DNA of 64,000 nucleotides. Origin: Rhizobium tropici CIAT 899. GTDB taxonomy: Bacteria; Pseudomonadota; Alphaproteobacteria; Rhizobiales; Rhizobiaceae. Both the position numbers and the translations under genes were made by a program. The stretch spans positions 2,779,001 through 2,843,000 of the forward strand of contig NC_020059.1 in assembly GCF_000330885.1 (NCBI RefSeq). Reading direction: 5' to 3'. Positions 18,449 through 25,338 of this stretch are shown one piece after another. A model generated the notes under the pieces. That model worked only from the letters and a program-made list of their open reading frames with translations, was not told the DNA's origin and ran no database searches. Every line of letters starts with the position of its first letter. Position 1 is the first letter of the stretch.

Positions 18449-18776
18449 GCATTCATCCCGATACTACCCGGCGGCACATTCGCATATGCAATAAAAACGA
18501 CAAGACCCGAAAGAACGAAAAAGCTTCGCAAACAGAACATGTTCTTTTCCGAATGCGCAGTGATGGACGGTGTCTGCTCTGAGAGGAACGCACTGCCAAC
18601 CCGCGAAAAAGCCTGCATGTGAAACCCGCCACATGGAGCGCTGTTGCTAAGCACTCGCGCAAGCGCTAAGGCAAACGAGCCGGCGCATCGGAAATCTAAA
18701 CTTCGCAATCGCAACTTCCTATATATAATGTCCGGAGAATTGAGGCGCGGATCGCGCGCGGAAGACGAAGAAGCAC
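18449..18776. other. Divergent promoter region between soxB and cysQ
   Basis: 328 nt with no convincing coding frame. It must carry the soxB and cysQ promoters. I see only short dyads, such as TTGCTAAGCACTCGCGCAAGCGCTAAGGCAA near 18653-18674 with GCGC repeats, and an A/T-rich stretch at 18483-18545. No known operator is recognisable. Confidence 0.5.
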
Positions 18777-19571
18777 ATGCTTGCAACATTCGAAAAGGCA
18801 GCGCTCGAAGCAGGAAAGGCCATTCTGGAGGTCTATCGTGCCGGCTATGCCGTTGCCTTGAAGCAGGACATGAGCCCCGTCACTCTGGCCGACGAACGCG
18901 CCGAAAACATCATCCTCAGGCACCTCGAACGCGATTTCCCCCATATCCCCGCCATTGCCGAGGAGCAGGTTTCAGCCGGCAAGATTCCGGACGTACGCGG
19001 CCGCGCCTTCTTTCTGGTCGACCCGCTCGACGGCACCAGGGAATTCATCGAACATCGTGATGAGTTCACCGTCAACATCGCCTATGTCGAGGATGGTATC
19101 CCCATCATCGGCATCGTCTACGCGCCGGCGCTCGGCGTCGCTTTTACCGGCGAGCCCGGCCGTGCCCGCAAACTGATCGTCGACGAGCAATTTTCCATTG
19201 CCGACCGCCTGACCATCGCCGTGCGCGAACCTCCGGCCAACCTGACCGCGCTCGCCAGCCGCTGCAACAGCAACGCCAAGACCGAAGGCTTCCTCACCGA
19301 CAATGCGGTTTCCGGCTGCACATCGATCGGTTCGTCGCTGAAATTCTGCCTCCTCGCCGAGGGCAAGGCCGATGTCTATCCGCGCTTCGGCCGGACCATG
19401 GAATGGGATACGGCAGCCGGCGATGCCGTGTTACGGGCAGCGGGCGGCAGGACGGTCACGATCGAGGGCCGCCTTTTGACCTACGGTAAGACTGACCAGA
19501 GCGAGGATGCCGATTTCGCCAATCCGCACTTCATCTGCTGGGGCGGACAGAAGCACAGCGTCTCGGCTTAA
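18777..19571 (+). CDS. cysQ: 3'(2'),5'-bisphosphate nucleotidase CysQ
   Basis: 264 residues of the inositol-monophosphatase fold. The metal-binding motif DPLDGT is at 82-87, E62/E63 are in AIAEEQ, and the second motif EWDTAAGDAVLRAAGG lies near 203-218. The order and the segment DMSPVTLADERAE fit CysQ, which hydrolyses 3'-phosphoadenosine 5'-phosphate, a by-product of sulfate assimilation, in the cytoplasm. Inositol monophosphatase is the main alternative, but REFIEHRDEFTVNIA favours CysQ. It is monocistronic and divergent from soxB. Confidence 0.9.
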   Translation: MLATFEKAALEAGKAILEVYRAGYAVALKQDMSPVTLADERAENIILRHLERDFPHIPAIAEEQVSAGKIPDVRGRAFFLVDPLDGTREFIEHRDEFTVNIAYVEDGIPIIGIVYAPALGVAFTGEPGRARKLIVDEQFSIADRLTIAVREPPANLTALASRCNSNAKTEGFLTDNAVSGCTSIGSSLKFCLLAEGKADVYPRFGRTMEWDTAAGDAVLRAAGGRTVTIEGRLLTYGKTDQSEDADFANPHFICWGGQKHSVSA

Positions 19572-19872
19572 GTTTATTTTTGCAAGTAAAAACAGTTCCC
19601 GTGCCTGCTTCCGAGCTGGAGAGCAGTAGAGCGCCTGCCGAGATTTCGGCCCAAAAGCGTAAGTTTTCACTGACGAAAAATCATAGAATGAATGCAATTT
19701 TCCCTGAAATAACAGGGGCTTTTGCCCGTTTTGCTCGGGCGCAACATACGCAAATCAGCACTTCGCCACATTCATTAAAATTATTAGCAAAGTCTTACCA
19801 TGTGCTTAGGCAATTTTTAAATGTGGCAAGCTAGAGTGCCACACGTGGTCTTGAGTGTGTGTAGAGAGTCCA
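19572..19872. promoter_or_regulatory. sciP upstream region
   Basis: 301 nt without a gene, markedly A/T-rich at 19661-19830. A weak CtrA-like pair TTAC-N7-TTAG lies at 19795-19809 (6 of 8 consensus bases), and a GANTC site (GAGTC) at 19866-19870 touches the start of sciP. Both are suggestive only. Confidence 0.35.
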
Positions 19873-20148
19873 ATGACCGAAATGATACGTCCCCGAGTGA
19901 AGTATGTCATCGGCCCCGATGGCAGCCCGCTGACGATAGCAGACCTGCCGCCGCCGAATACGCGCCGCTGGGTCATTCGTCGTAAGGCAGAGGTTGTCGC
20001 CGCCGTGCGTGGTGGTCTGCTCAGCTTGGAAGAAGCCTGCGAACGTTATACGTTGACCGTCGAAGAGTTCCTCTCCTGGCAGTCGTCCATCAATACCCAT
20101 GGCCTAGCTGGCCTCCGGACGACCCGCATACAGCAGTATCGCCACTGA
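19873..20148 (+). CDS. sciP: SciP-like CtrA inhibitor (DUF1153)
   Basis: 91 residues, very close to the Caulobacter SciP protein in length and sequence (VKYVIGPDGSPLTIADLPPP, TRRWVIRRKAEVVAAVRGGL, LTVEEFLSWQSSI). In Caulobacter SciP binds CtrA and prevents it from activating its promoters in the G1 phase. The central helix-turn-helix-like stretch LSLEEACERYTLTVEEF is visible. I start at the ATG at 19873, giving MTEMIRPR; an upstream start at 19855 is possible but not supported by the family. It lies 1.5 kb from ctrA and 3.4 kb from chpT. The role in this organism is inferred by homology. Confidence 0.9.
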   Translation: MTEMIRPRVKYVIGPDGSPLTIADLPPPNTRRWVIRRKAEVVAAVRGGLLSLEEACERYTLTVEEFLSWQSSINTHGLAGLRTTRIQQYRH

Positions 20149-20183
20149 CAGCAGCGACAGCACCACCTTAATTTGACTTTGTG

Positions 20184-20222
20184 TTCGGGCCTCTTTTCTT
20201 GTGAAAGAGGCCCGAATTATTT
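20184..20222 (+). terminator. Terminator after sciP
   Basis: TTCGGGCCTCTTT and its complement AAAGAGGCCCGAA form a 13-bp stem around a short loop, followed by TTATTT. It lies 36 nt after the stop codon. Confidence 0.88.
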
Positions 20223-20389
20223 GCTGGCGGGCGCCCGTAGCGTCCAGCCCGCGTAGCGGTAACGGCCTTGGCCGGTCCGTATTTCTGACATCGAGTTAAA
20301 CGGAGACGATCCGTTAACAATCTCGAAGGTTGGCAGATGTCGGAGCACATGCAATCCTTATTGCATAAGACGCAACAAGGGAGAAAATC

Positions 20390-20671
20390 ATGGATATCCG
20401 CAACGAAAACAATGCATCCGGCGGCCGTTATGTCGCAACCGTCGAAGGCCACGAGGCGGAGATGACCTTTTCCCGCATGTCCCCCAAGCTGATCATTATC
20501 GATCACACCGGTGTACCGGATGCGCTGCGTGGCAAGGGGGTTGGCCAGGCGCTGTCGCTTCACGCCGTTGAGGAAGCGCGGCGCGGCGGCTGGAAGATCA
20601 TTCCGCTCTGCCCCTTCTTCAAGGCTCAGGCACAACGCCATGAAGATTGGCGCGACGTCGTCAATCTCTGA
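20390..20671 (+). CDS. Small GNAT-family N-acetyltransferase (YjdJ type)
   Basis: 93 residues. The acetyl-CoA loop is in VPDALRGKGVGQALSLHAVEEARRGG, and the end KIIPLCPFFKAQAQRHEDWRDVV is the usual signature of the small one-domain GNAT_2 proteins. The substrate is unknown. AGGGAGAAAATC precedes the ATG. It is monocistronic, between the sciP terminator and a strong hairpin at 20720-20767. Confidence 0.88.
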   Translation: MDIRNENNASGGRYVATVEGHEAEMTFSRMSPKLIIIDHTGVPDALRGKGVGQALSLHAVEEARRGGWKIIPLCPFFKAQAQRHEDWRDVVNL

Positions 20672-20719
20672 CGCACGGGCAATAATCCGTCCAATCGGCC
20701 GGATTACTCCCGAAAATGC

Positions 20720-20767
20720 AAAAGCTGCGCATGGCCGGCCCCGTCACGGCCAGTCATGCGCAGCTTT
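20720..20767. terminator. Long hairpin between convergent GNAT and fliJ genes
   Basis: AAAGCTGCGCATG at the left and CATGCGCAGCTTT at the right form a perfect 13-bp arm, with inner GGCC pairs. It lies between converging genes and can act as a terminator in both directions, although no long T-run follows. Confidence 0.65.
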
Positions 20768-20859
20768 CAGTACCGCCGCTATACCTTTCACACTCCGAAG
20801 ATGGACCCTGCACCGCAACACCTTGCTGCTTGATCCGAAGGAGCGACGGAATTGCGATC

Positions 20860-21210
20860 TCAGGCGCGTGCCCGTGCTGGACCGTCCCGCTCTTCGAGAG
20901 CTGCAGCCTTGGCATATTCGGCCTGCATTTCCTCGAGCGAATTTTCCAGCGCTTCTTCCTGAACCTGCAGCTCGCGGATCGACACCTGCAGATTGTCCGC
21001 ACGCTGGCGAGCAGCCTTGGCAAAGGTCGGGTAGGCGAAGTGGCTCGGATCGGAAATGCCGGACTTCTTCTCCTCGACGACGATCTGGCTTTCCAGCTCC
21101 TTCGTCATGCGGTCAAATTCCGCCATCATCATCTGCAGTTGCTGCAGCTGACGGCGTTTTTCGTTCACCTGAAACTCTTTCAGGCGAACAAGGCTCTCAC
21201 GTGACTTCAT
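20860..21210 (-). CDS. fliJ: FliJ-like flagellar export chaperone
   Basis: 116 residues, almost entirely helical and charged, as in FliJ, a coiled-coil protein of the flagellar type III export apparatus that contacts the ATPase FliI. Features are the start MKSRESLVRLKEFQVNEKRR, the central QMMMAEFDRMTKELESQI, and a second helix at about 70-105. The start at 21210 has GGGAG upstream; the ATG at 21276 was rejected. It is divergent from ctrA, an arrangement conserved in Rhizobiales. The family match is by pattern and position, so it is slightly less sure than the ctrA call. Confidence 0.8.
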   Translation of the reverse strand: MKSRESLVRLKEFQVNEKRRQLQQLQMMMAEFDRMTKELESQIVVEEKKSGISDPSHFAYPTFAKAARQRADNLQVSIRELQVQEEALENSLEEMQAEYAKAAALEERDGPARARA

Positions 21211-21368
21211 ACGCATTACTCCCGTGATGCGAGACCCCGGCTCTCGATATTCCCGTTTGCCGAACCGCTTTGGCACGGCTTGGTTAAAAAAATTTCCAGC
21301 GATCTTAATAAAAGCCTACCGCTGGTAACCTTTCGTTTACGGGCATCGTTAATGATAGGCGCAATGAT

Positions 21369-21383
21369 TTAAGGCTCGGTAAA
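21369..21383 (+). promoter_or_regulatory. CtrA-like box upstream of ctrA
   Basis: TTAAGGCTCGGTAAA is TTAA-N7-TAAA, 7 of 8 bases of the CtrA consensus TTAA-N7-TTAA. It lies 269 nt before the ctrA start and may serve autoregulation or the divergent fliJ. Predicted by eye only. Confidence 0.4.
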
Positions 21384-21417
21384 TGTTGTGGTCGGAATTC
21401 GGCATATCGGCATTGGT

Positions 21418-21547
21418 GAGTCGGATGAATCACTTGGCGTTGGTTGTTAATGCGATACTTTAGGAGTCGATTTTACTGATTGTCGTTGGAAAACAGTGCA
21501 ATGGAAAAATTATTTAATAAATTCGATACGACTTGCCAGAGTGAATC
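21418..21547. promoter_or_regulatory. Cluster of four GANTC (CcrM) sites in the ctrA promoter region
   Basis: GANTC occurs at 21418-21422 (GAGTC), 21427-21431 (GAATC), 21464-21468 (GAGTC) and 21543-21547 (GAATC). Four sites in 130 nt compares with about one per 256 nt expected at random. CcrM methylation of GANTC is known to affect ctrA transcription in Caulobacter. The whole 21211-21651 gap (441 nt) holds no gene and is A/T-rich from 21470 to 21600. Confidence 0.6.
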
Positions 21548-21651
21548 AGAATTTGTTAACCATTACATGGCAGCTTCCAAATCAAGCAGTGATTTGATCG
21601 GTATCGCGTTAAGGGGCTGACGACCTTTCGGCGGCGGTAAAGGGGACAATT

Positions 21652-22353
21652 ATGCGGGTTCTACTCATTGAAGACGATAGCGCGACAGCGCAGAGCATCG
21701 AGCTGATGCTCAAATCCGAAAGTTTCAACGTCTATACCACCGATCTCGGTGAGGAAGGCGTGGATCTCGGAAAGCTCTACGACTACGACATCATTCTTCT
21801 CGATCTCAATCTTCCCGATATGTCTGGCTACGAAGTGCTGCGCACGCTGCGCCTCTCGAAGGTCAAGACGCCGATCCTCATCCTCTCCGGCATGGCCGGC
21901 ATCGAGGACAAGGTTCGCGGCCTCGGCTTCGGCGCCGACGACTACATGACCAAGCCATTCCACAAGGATGAACTGGTCGCCCGTATTCACGCCATCGTCC
22001 GCCGCTCCAAGGGCCATGCCCAGTCGGTGATCATGACCGGCGAACTCATCGTCAACCTCGACGCCAAGACCGTCGAAGTCGGCGGCCAGCGTGTGCATCT
22101 GACCGGCAAGGAATATCAGATGCTGGAGCTGCTCTCGCTCCGCAAGGGCACGACGCTCACCAAGGAAATGTTCCTCAACCACCTTTATGGCGGTATGGAC
22201 GAGCCGGAACTGAAGATCATCGACGTCTTCATCTGCAAGCTCCGCAAGAAGCTCGCAAACGCCGCCGGCGGCGCCAACTACATCGAAACTGTCTGGGGCC
22301 GCGGCTATGTGCTGCGCGAGCCCGACAGCAACGATTTCGCCGAAAGCGCCTGA
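21652..22353 (+). CDS. ctrA: Cell-cycle master response regulator CtrA
   Basis: 233 residues. The receiver domain has the acidic pair D8/D9, phosphoacceptor D51 in [13 protein letters not shown] and K101 in DYMTKPF. The OmpR-type winged-helix domain follows, with [25 protein letters not shown] and [13 protein letters not shown]. CtrA is an essential regulator of cell division, DNA replication and flagellar genes in alphaproteobacteria. It is phosphorylated by CckA through ChpT, which is encoded 1.2 kb away. The C-terminus ends NDFAESA; the hydrophobic Ala-Ala tail needed for ClpXP proteolysis in Caulobacter is only partly matched here. Confidence 0.98.
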   Translation: MRVLLIEDDSATAQSIELMLKSESFNVYTTDLGEEGVDLGKLYDYDIILLDLNLPDMSGYEVLRTLRLSKVKTPILILSGMAGIEDKVRGLGFGADDYMTKPFHKDELVARIHAIVRRSKGHAQSVIMTGELIVNLDAKTVEVGGQRVHLTGKEYQMLELLSLRKGTTLTKEMFLNHLYGGMDEPELKIIDVFICKLRKKLANAAGGANYIETVWGRGYVLREPDSNDFAESA

Positions 22354-22385
22354 GCCGCCTCCCCGCCTTCACCGCCGACACACAG

Positions 22386-22415
22386 AAATCCCGCCTCTTC
22401 AGGCGGGATTTTTAT
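22386..22415 (+). terminator. Terminator of ctrA
   Basis: AATCCCGCCT-CTTC-AGGCGGGATT, a 10-bp stem followed by TTTATT, 33 nt after the ctrA stop codon. Confidence 0.92.
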
Positions 22416-22442
22416 TGGCCTCAATGGAGCGCAAAGTCATGA

Positions 22443-22461
22443 CCTCCACCAGAGGTGGAGG
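22443..22461. repeat. IS200 subterminal hairpin, right end
   Basis: CCTCCACC-AGA-GGTGGAGG, downstream of tnpA on the element's own strand. Confidence 0.85.
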
Positions 22462-22506
22462 TTTGAAACGCTGCGCTTGAACCGCTAGAAGCGGTATTGT
22501 TAGCGC

Positions 22507-22941
22507 TTAGTAGCTACGATTGAAGAGGTCGGCAAAGTCGGAAGCTTTGTCGGCCTTTTCCTGATGACGGATATATTGTCTGACGACCTGCTCATTGTAG
22601 CCCGTCGTCGATACGAAATACCCGCGCGCCCAAAAGTGATAACCTTTGTAGCGGCGCTTGCGCGCATATTTGTTCGCTACGTAAAGGGCCGTCTTACCCT
22701 TCAAGAAGCCGACAATATGCGAAACCGAGTATTTCGGCGGGATCGATATCAACATATGCACATGGTCGGGCATCAGATGACCCTCCTCGATCTGGCAGCC
22801 TTTCTGCTGTGCCAGCCGACGTAAGAGTTCTCCCAACTCACGCCGCACGTCCCCGTAGAGTCTCTTCGTGCGGTATTTGCTGCCAAAAACAACGTGATAC
22901 TTGCAGTCCCACGTCGCATGCGAGAGCGTTTGCTCATCCAT
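22507..22941 (-). CDS. tnpA: IS200 transposase TnpA (Y1 HUH)
   Basis: 144 residues, full length. The HUH motif is H60-V-H62 in MPDHVHMLISIPP, and the catalytic tyrosine is Y123 in VVRQYIRHQ. WDCKYHVVFGSKYR at the N-terminus and KGYHFWARGYFVSTTG are standard for IS200. The enzyme moves single-stranded DNA at the flanking hairpins. I start at 22941 (MDEQTLSHATW), with AGGAGG-like sequence upstream, rather than at 22983. The frame is intact. Confidence 0.96.
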   Translation of the reverse strand: MDEQTLSHATWDCKYHVVFGSKYRTKRLYGDVRRELGELLRRLAQQKGCQIEEGHLMPDHVHMLISIPPKYSVSHIVGFLKGKTALYVANKYARKRRYKGYHFWARGYFVSTTGYNEQVVRQYIRHQEKADKASDFADLFNRSY

Positions 22942-23022
22942 ATAACCTCCTTGTTCGAAGTCTGGGCCACGCCAGCGGTTCAAGCAGGAGGTCTCTTAAC
23001 TACCGTGTAGAACTCGTCCAGT

Positions 23023-23041
23023 CCTCCACCGTAGGTGGAGG
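23023..23041. repeat. IS200 subterminal hairpin, left end
   Basis: CCTCCACC-GTA-GGTGGAGG, upstream of tnpA. The arms are identical to those of the hairpin at 22443-22461. Confidence 0.85.
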
Positions 23042-23061
23042 TTTATTTATGGATATAAATA

Positions 23062-23085
23062 ATAGCCGCCTCAAAGGGCGGCTAT
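23062..23085 (-). terminator. Terminator of the receiver-domain gene
   Basis: On the minus strand ATAGCCGCC pairs with GGCGGCTAT and is followed by TATTTAT. It lies 27 nt after the stop codon of the receiver gene, just outside the IS200 element. Confidence 0.7.
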
Positions 23086-23111
23086 CCTTGTTTCGATAGG
23101 TCCGGTTGAAA

Positions 23112-23474
23112 TCAGGCGGCGGCGGCGCGATTGCCGAAGATGGCCGTCAGGATCTTGCGATCGAACGGCTTCAGCAGAAAATCCGTCGCGCCCGCGCGCT
23201 TTCCGGCCATCAGCTTGCGAAGATCGGCCTCGATTACGCAGTAATAGATCTTCACATCCTTGCCGTCAGGCATGGCGCGGATGCTGGCGATGAGCTCGAG
23301 CGCCCCTTCCATGCCGGCATCGACGATCAGATAGTCAGGCATTTCGGCCTGGCAGCGCATCAGCGCTTCACGCGAATCTCCGGCTTCGCTCACGAGAAAA
23401 TCCAGCTCGGATAGGATTCGTTTGCCGACCTTGCGTACGACATCCGACGTGTCCGTTATCATGAACCGCTGCAT
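23112..23474 (-). CDS. Single-domain response regulator next to chpT
   Basis: 120 residues, a lone receiver domain with no output domain. The phosphoacceptor is D52 in YLIVDAGMEG, the conserved lysine is K102 in FLLKPFD, and the acidic residues D8 and D11 lie in MITDTSD. The start at 23474 follows AGGGAG at good distance. It lies 109 nt after chpT on the same strand, so a functional link to the ChpT phosphorelay is plausible. It is not CpdR or DivK by sequence, as far as I can judge. Other single receivers in the family act as phosphate sinks or allosteric partners. Confidence 0.9.
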   Translation of the reverse strand: MQRFMITDTSDVVRKVGKRILSELDFLVSEAGDSREALMRCQAEMPDYLIVDAGMEGALELIASIRAMPDGKDVKIYYCVIEADLRKLMAGKRAGATDFLLKPFDRKILTAIFGNRAAAA

Positions 23475-23583
23475 GTGTGAGCTCCCTGGCACCAGCCGCC
23501 ATCACCGATGTCGGCTTCAAATTGAAACGATAGGAGCAGCAAGCTAAGGATTCGTTACCGTTACATTATCAATATCGACCCGT

Positions 23584-24240
23584 TTATTGCGCGGCTTGAG
23601 CAGCCATGGTCGCAACGAAGGTCAGTTCCTCCGGCGTCGCGTTGTAGGAAAGTTCCATGCCGCTCTCCTCGGCAAGAAGCACCGTGTAGTAGGGCTGGAT
23701 CGAATGTGCGTCGACCGCCTCCTCCAGCGTGCCGGAGCAGATCTCGGCGAATTTCGGCGGCACGCGCATCAGGCGCCCCTTGACGGCGATCGTGAACTTG
23801 GCGTCGAACTCAGGATTTTCGAGTGTCACCTCGATATTGCCGCCGCGCGGAATGGCGCCATAGGCAACCAGGAAGAGGTTGAGCAGCAGCTTCACGCGGT
23901 TCTTGGCGATGATCGCGCGCGGACCGATCCAGGTGACTTCGGTCTTCTTCTCGGCCGCGGCGAAATCCTTGGCGGCCCGCTCCGCTTCGCCGGTGTCGAT
24001 CGAGGCGCCGACCGAACCGGACGCACCGAAGGCCAGACGGGCGAATTTGAGGCGGACGGACGCGTTGAGCGCACTGGTGCGGATCAGATCCATCGCATCG
24101 GCATCGGCACCACCCTCGTCGAGCAGCTCCAGGCCATTGTTGATCGCCCCCACCGGCGAGATCACATCATGGCAGACGCGGCTGCACAGCAGCGCGGCCA
24201 GATCCGGTCCGGTCAGAGCGAGATTGGGATTTTTCGACAT
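23584..24240 (-). CDS. chpT: Histidine phosphotransferase ChpT
   Basis: 218 residues. The phosphoacceptor H24 is in CSRVCHDVISPVGAINNGLELL. The protein is a histidine-kinase-like dimer with a degenerate ATPase domain (NRVKLLLNLFLVAYGAIPRGG), as in ChpT. In Caulobacter and Brucella it takes phosphate from CckA and gives it to CtrA and CpdR. Its presence beside ctrA and sciP makes the assignment strong. GGAGACAATGAATG marks the start. Confidence 0.93.
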   Translation of the reverse strand: MSKNPNLALTGPDLAALLCSRVCHDVISPVGAINNGLELLDEGGADADAMDLIRTSALNASVRLKFARLAFGASGSVGASIDTGEAERAAKDFAAAEKKTEVTWIGPRAIIAKNRVKLLLNLFLVAYGAIPRGGNIEVTLENPEFDAKFTIAVKGRLMRVPPKFAEICSGTLEEAVDAHSIQPYYTVLLAEESGMELSYNATPEELTFVATMAAQAAQ

Positions 24241-24354
24241 TCATTGTCTCCTGAATGCTGACAGGGCAAAGCGAATAGGTCCACCTTGCCACGGTAAGGT
24301 TGCTCGAGGGTTTCGCAGCCAGTGTACCGCGCGCCATAATGACACCATATTTGG

Positions 24355-24369
24355 TAAACCGATTGTTAA
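24355..24369 (+). promoter_or_regulatory. CtrA-like box upstream of eipA
   Basis: TAAACCGATTGTTAA is TAAA-N7-TTAA, 7 of 8 bases of the CtrA consensus, 172 nt before the eipA start. In Brucella eipA is reported to be directly activated by CtrA. A GANTC site (GAATC) is also present at 24418-24422. The remaining part of the 24241-24540 gap shows no gene. Confidence 0.4.
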
Positions 24370-24540
24370 GACCATCGACGCAAAATGCATTCATCACCAT
24401 CAGACTTTTTCGCACGCGAATCGTCCGGCGATGGAGGGGTGGAAAGTCTGAGATAAAGGGTGCGCAGTGCTTGGCGCAATTTTTCGAATGCGTCGTGCTT
24501 ACCTGCCCCGACTACCGACCATGATGAACGGAAGACTTCC

Positions 24541-25152
24541 ATGCGCTATGAAATCCTGAAGAGAATGCCAAGCCCCGGCACCAGAACGCTCGGCCTCGGC
24601 CTGATTCTGGCCATTGTCGCATTCGTGAGTTTCGCATTGCCGGTCCGTCAGGCTGCGGCCGCGCCCACCAATCAGTATTCGGCCCAGGAAATCGTCGATG
24701 CTGGCCACTCCTTCTTCGGCTCCACCAGCGGCGGTCTTGCCAAGGTGGTCGAGCGGGCCTTCCAGCAATATGGCCTGCCAAACGGCTACATCCTTGGCCA
24801 GGAAGGCTCAGGCGCGTTCCTGGCAGGCCTCACCTATGGCGAAGGCCAGCTCAACACCAAGAATGCGGGCGAGCATCCGCTCTACTGGCAGGGACCTTCG
24901 CTCGGCCTCGACTATGGCGGCCAGGGCACCCGCGTCATGATGCTGGTCTACGATCTGCCGAGCATCAACAGCGTTTATACGCGCTTTGGCGGCGTCAGCG
25001 GCCAGGCCTTCGTGGTTGCCGGCTTCGGAATGACGGTCCTGAAGAATAACAACATCGTGCTCGTTCCGATCCGCACCGGCCTCGGCGCACGCCTCGGCAT
25101 CAACATGGGTTATCTGAAGGTTACGCCGAACCCGACCTGGAATCCCTTCTGA
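24541..25152 (+). CDS. eipA: EipA-like envelope integrity protein (DUF1134)
   Basis: 203 residues. A hydrophobic N-terminal segment (LGLGLILAIVAFVSFALPV, about 21-39) ends with an RQAAAAP cleavage site, so the protein is probably periplasmic. The rest is the DUF1134 lipid-binding-like barrel: YSAQEIVDAGHSFFGSTSGGLAKVVE, GSGAFLAGLTYGEG, PSLGLDYGGQGTRVMMLVY. EipA of Brucella abortus is a periplasmic protein needed for envelope stress resistance. The ATG at 24541 begins the signal peptide; upstream starts have no support. The gene is divergent from chpT. Confidence 0.9.
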   Translation: MRYEILKRMPSPGTRTLGLGLILAIVAFVSFALPVRQAAAAPTNQYSAQEIVDAGHSFFGSTSGGLAKVVERAFQQYGLPNGYILGQEGSGAFLAGLTYGEGQLNTKNAGEHPLYWQGPSLGLDYGGQGTRVMMLVYDLPSINSVYTRFGGVSGQAFVVAGFGMTVLKNNNIVLVPIRTGLGARLGINMGYLKVTPNPTWNPF

Positions 25153-25192
25153 ACCGATCCTCTGATACGATCTCCCAAGCAGCGCACGCCTT

Positions 25193-25220
25193 GGCCCGCT
25201 TCAGTTGCGGGCCTTTCTTT
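25193..25220 (+). terminator. Terminator of eipA
   Basis: GGCCCGC-TTCAGTT-GCGGGCC followed by TTTCTTT, 40 nt after the stop codon. Confidence 0.88.
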
Positions 25221-25338
25221 CCGCCAATCCGGCTGCGTGCCGATAAACCATATCCGCGTTAAACGCTTGCCGGCATGGCTAACCCATGATTAATCATTTT
25301 ACCAAGATCGAACATAACTCCAGGATACTGGCTGCGTC

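Larger units (their letters stand above)
22440..23045 (-). mobile_element. IS200-type element (IS200/IS605 family)
   Basis: A Y1 transposase gene is flanked by two short palindromes with identical 8-bp arms, CCTCCACC/GGTGGAGG, at 22443-22461 (loop AGA) and 23023-23041 (loop GTA). Such subterminal hairpins are the TnpA recognition structures of IS200. There are no inverted terminal repeats or accessory tnpB gene. It lies between the ctrA terminator and the terminator of the next gene, so it disrupts neither. The exact tips are estimated. Confidence 0.87.

Noticed and set aside
19795..19809. CtrA binding site upstream of sciP
   Set aside because: Only 6 of 8 consensus bases match, so it was not given a feature of its own and is mentioned only within the region entry.
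20221..20389. Possible small RNA between the sciP terminator and the GNAT gene
   Set aside because: No promoter-terminator pair or conserved structure could be seen.
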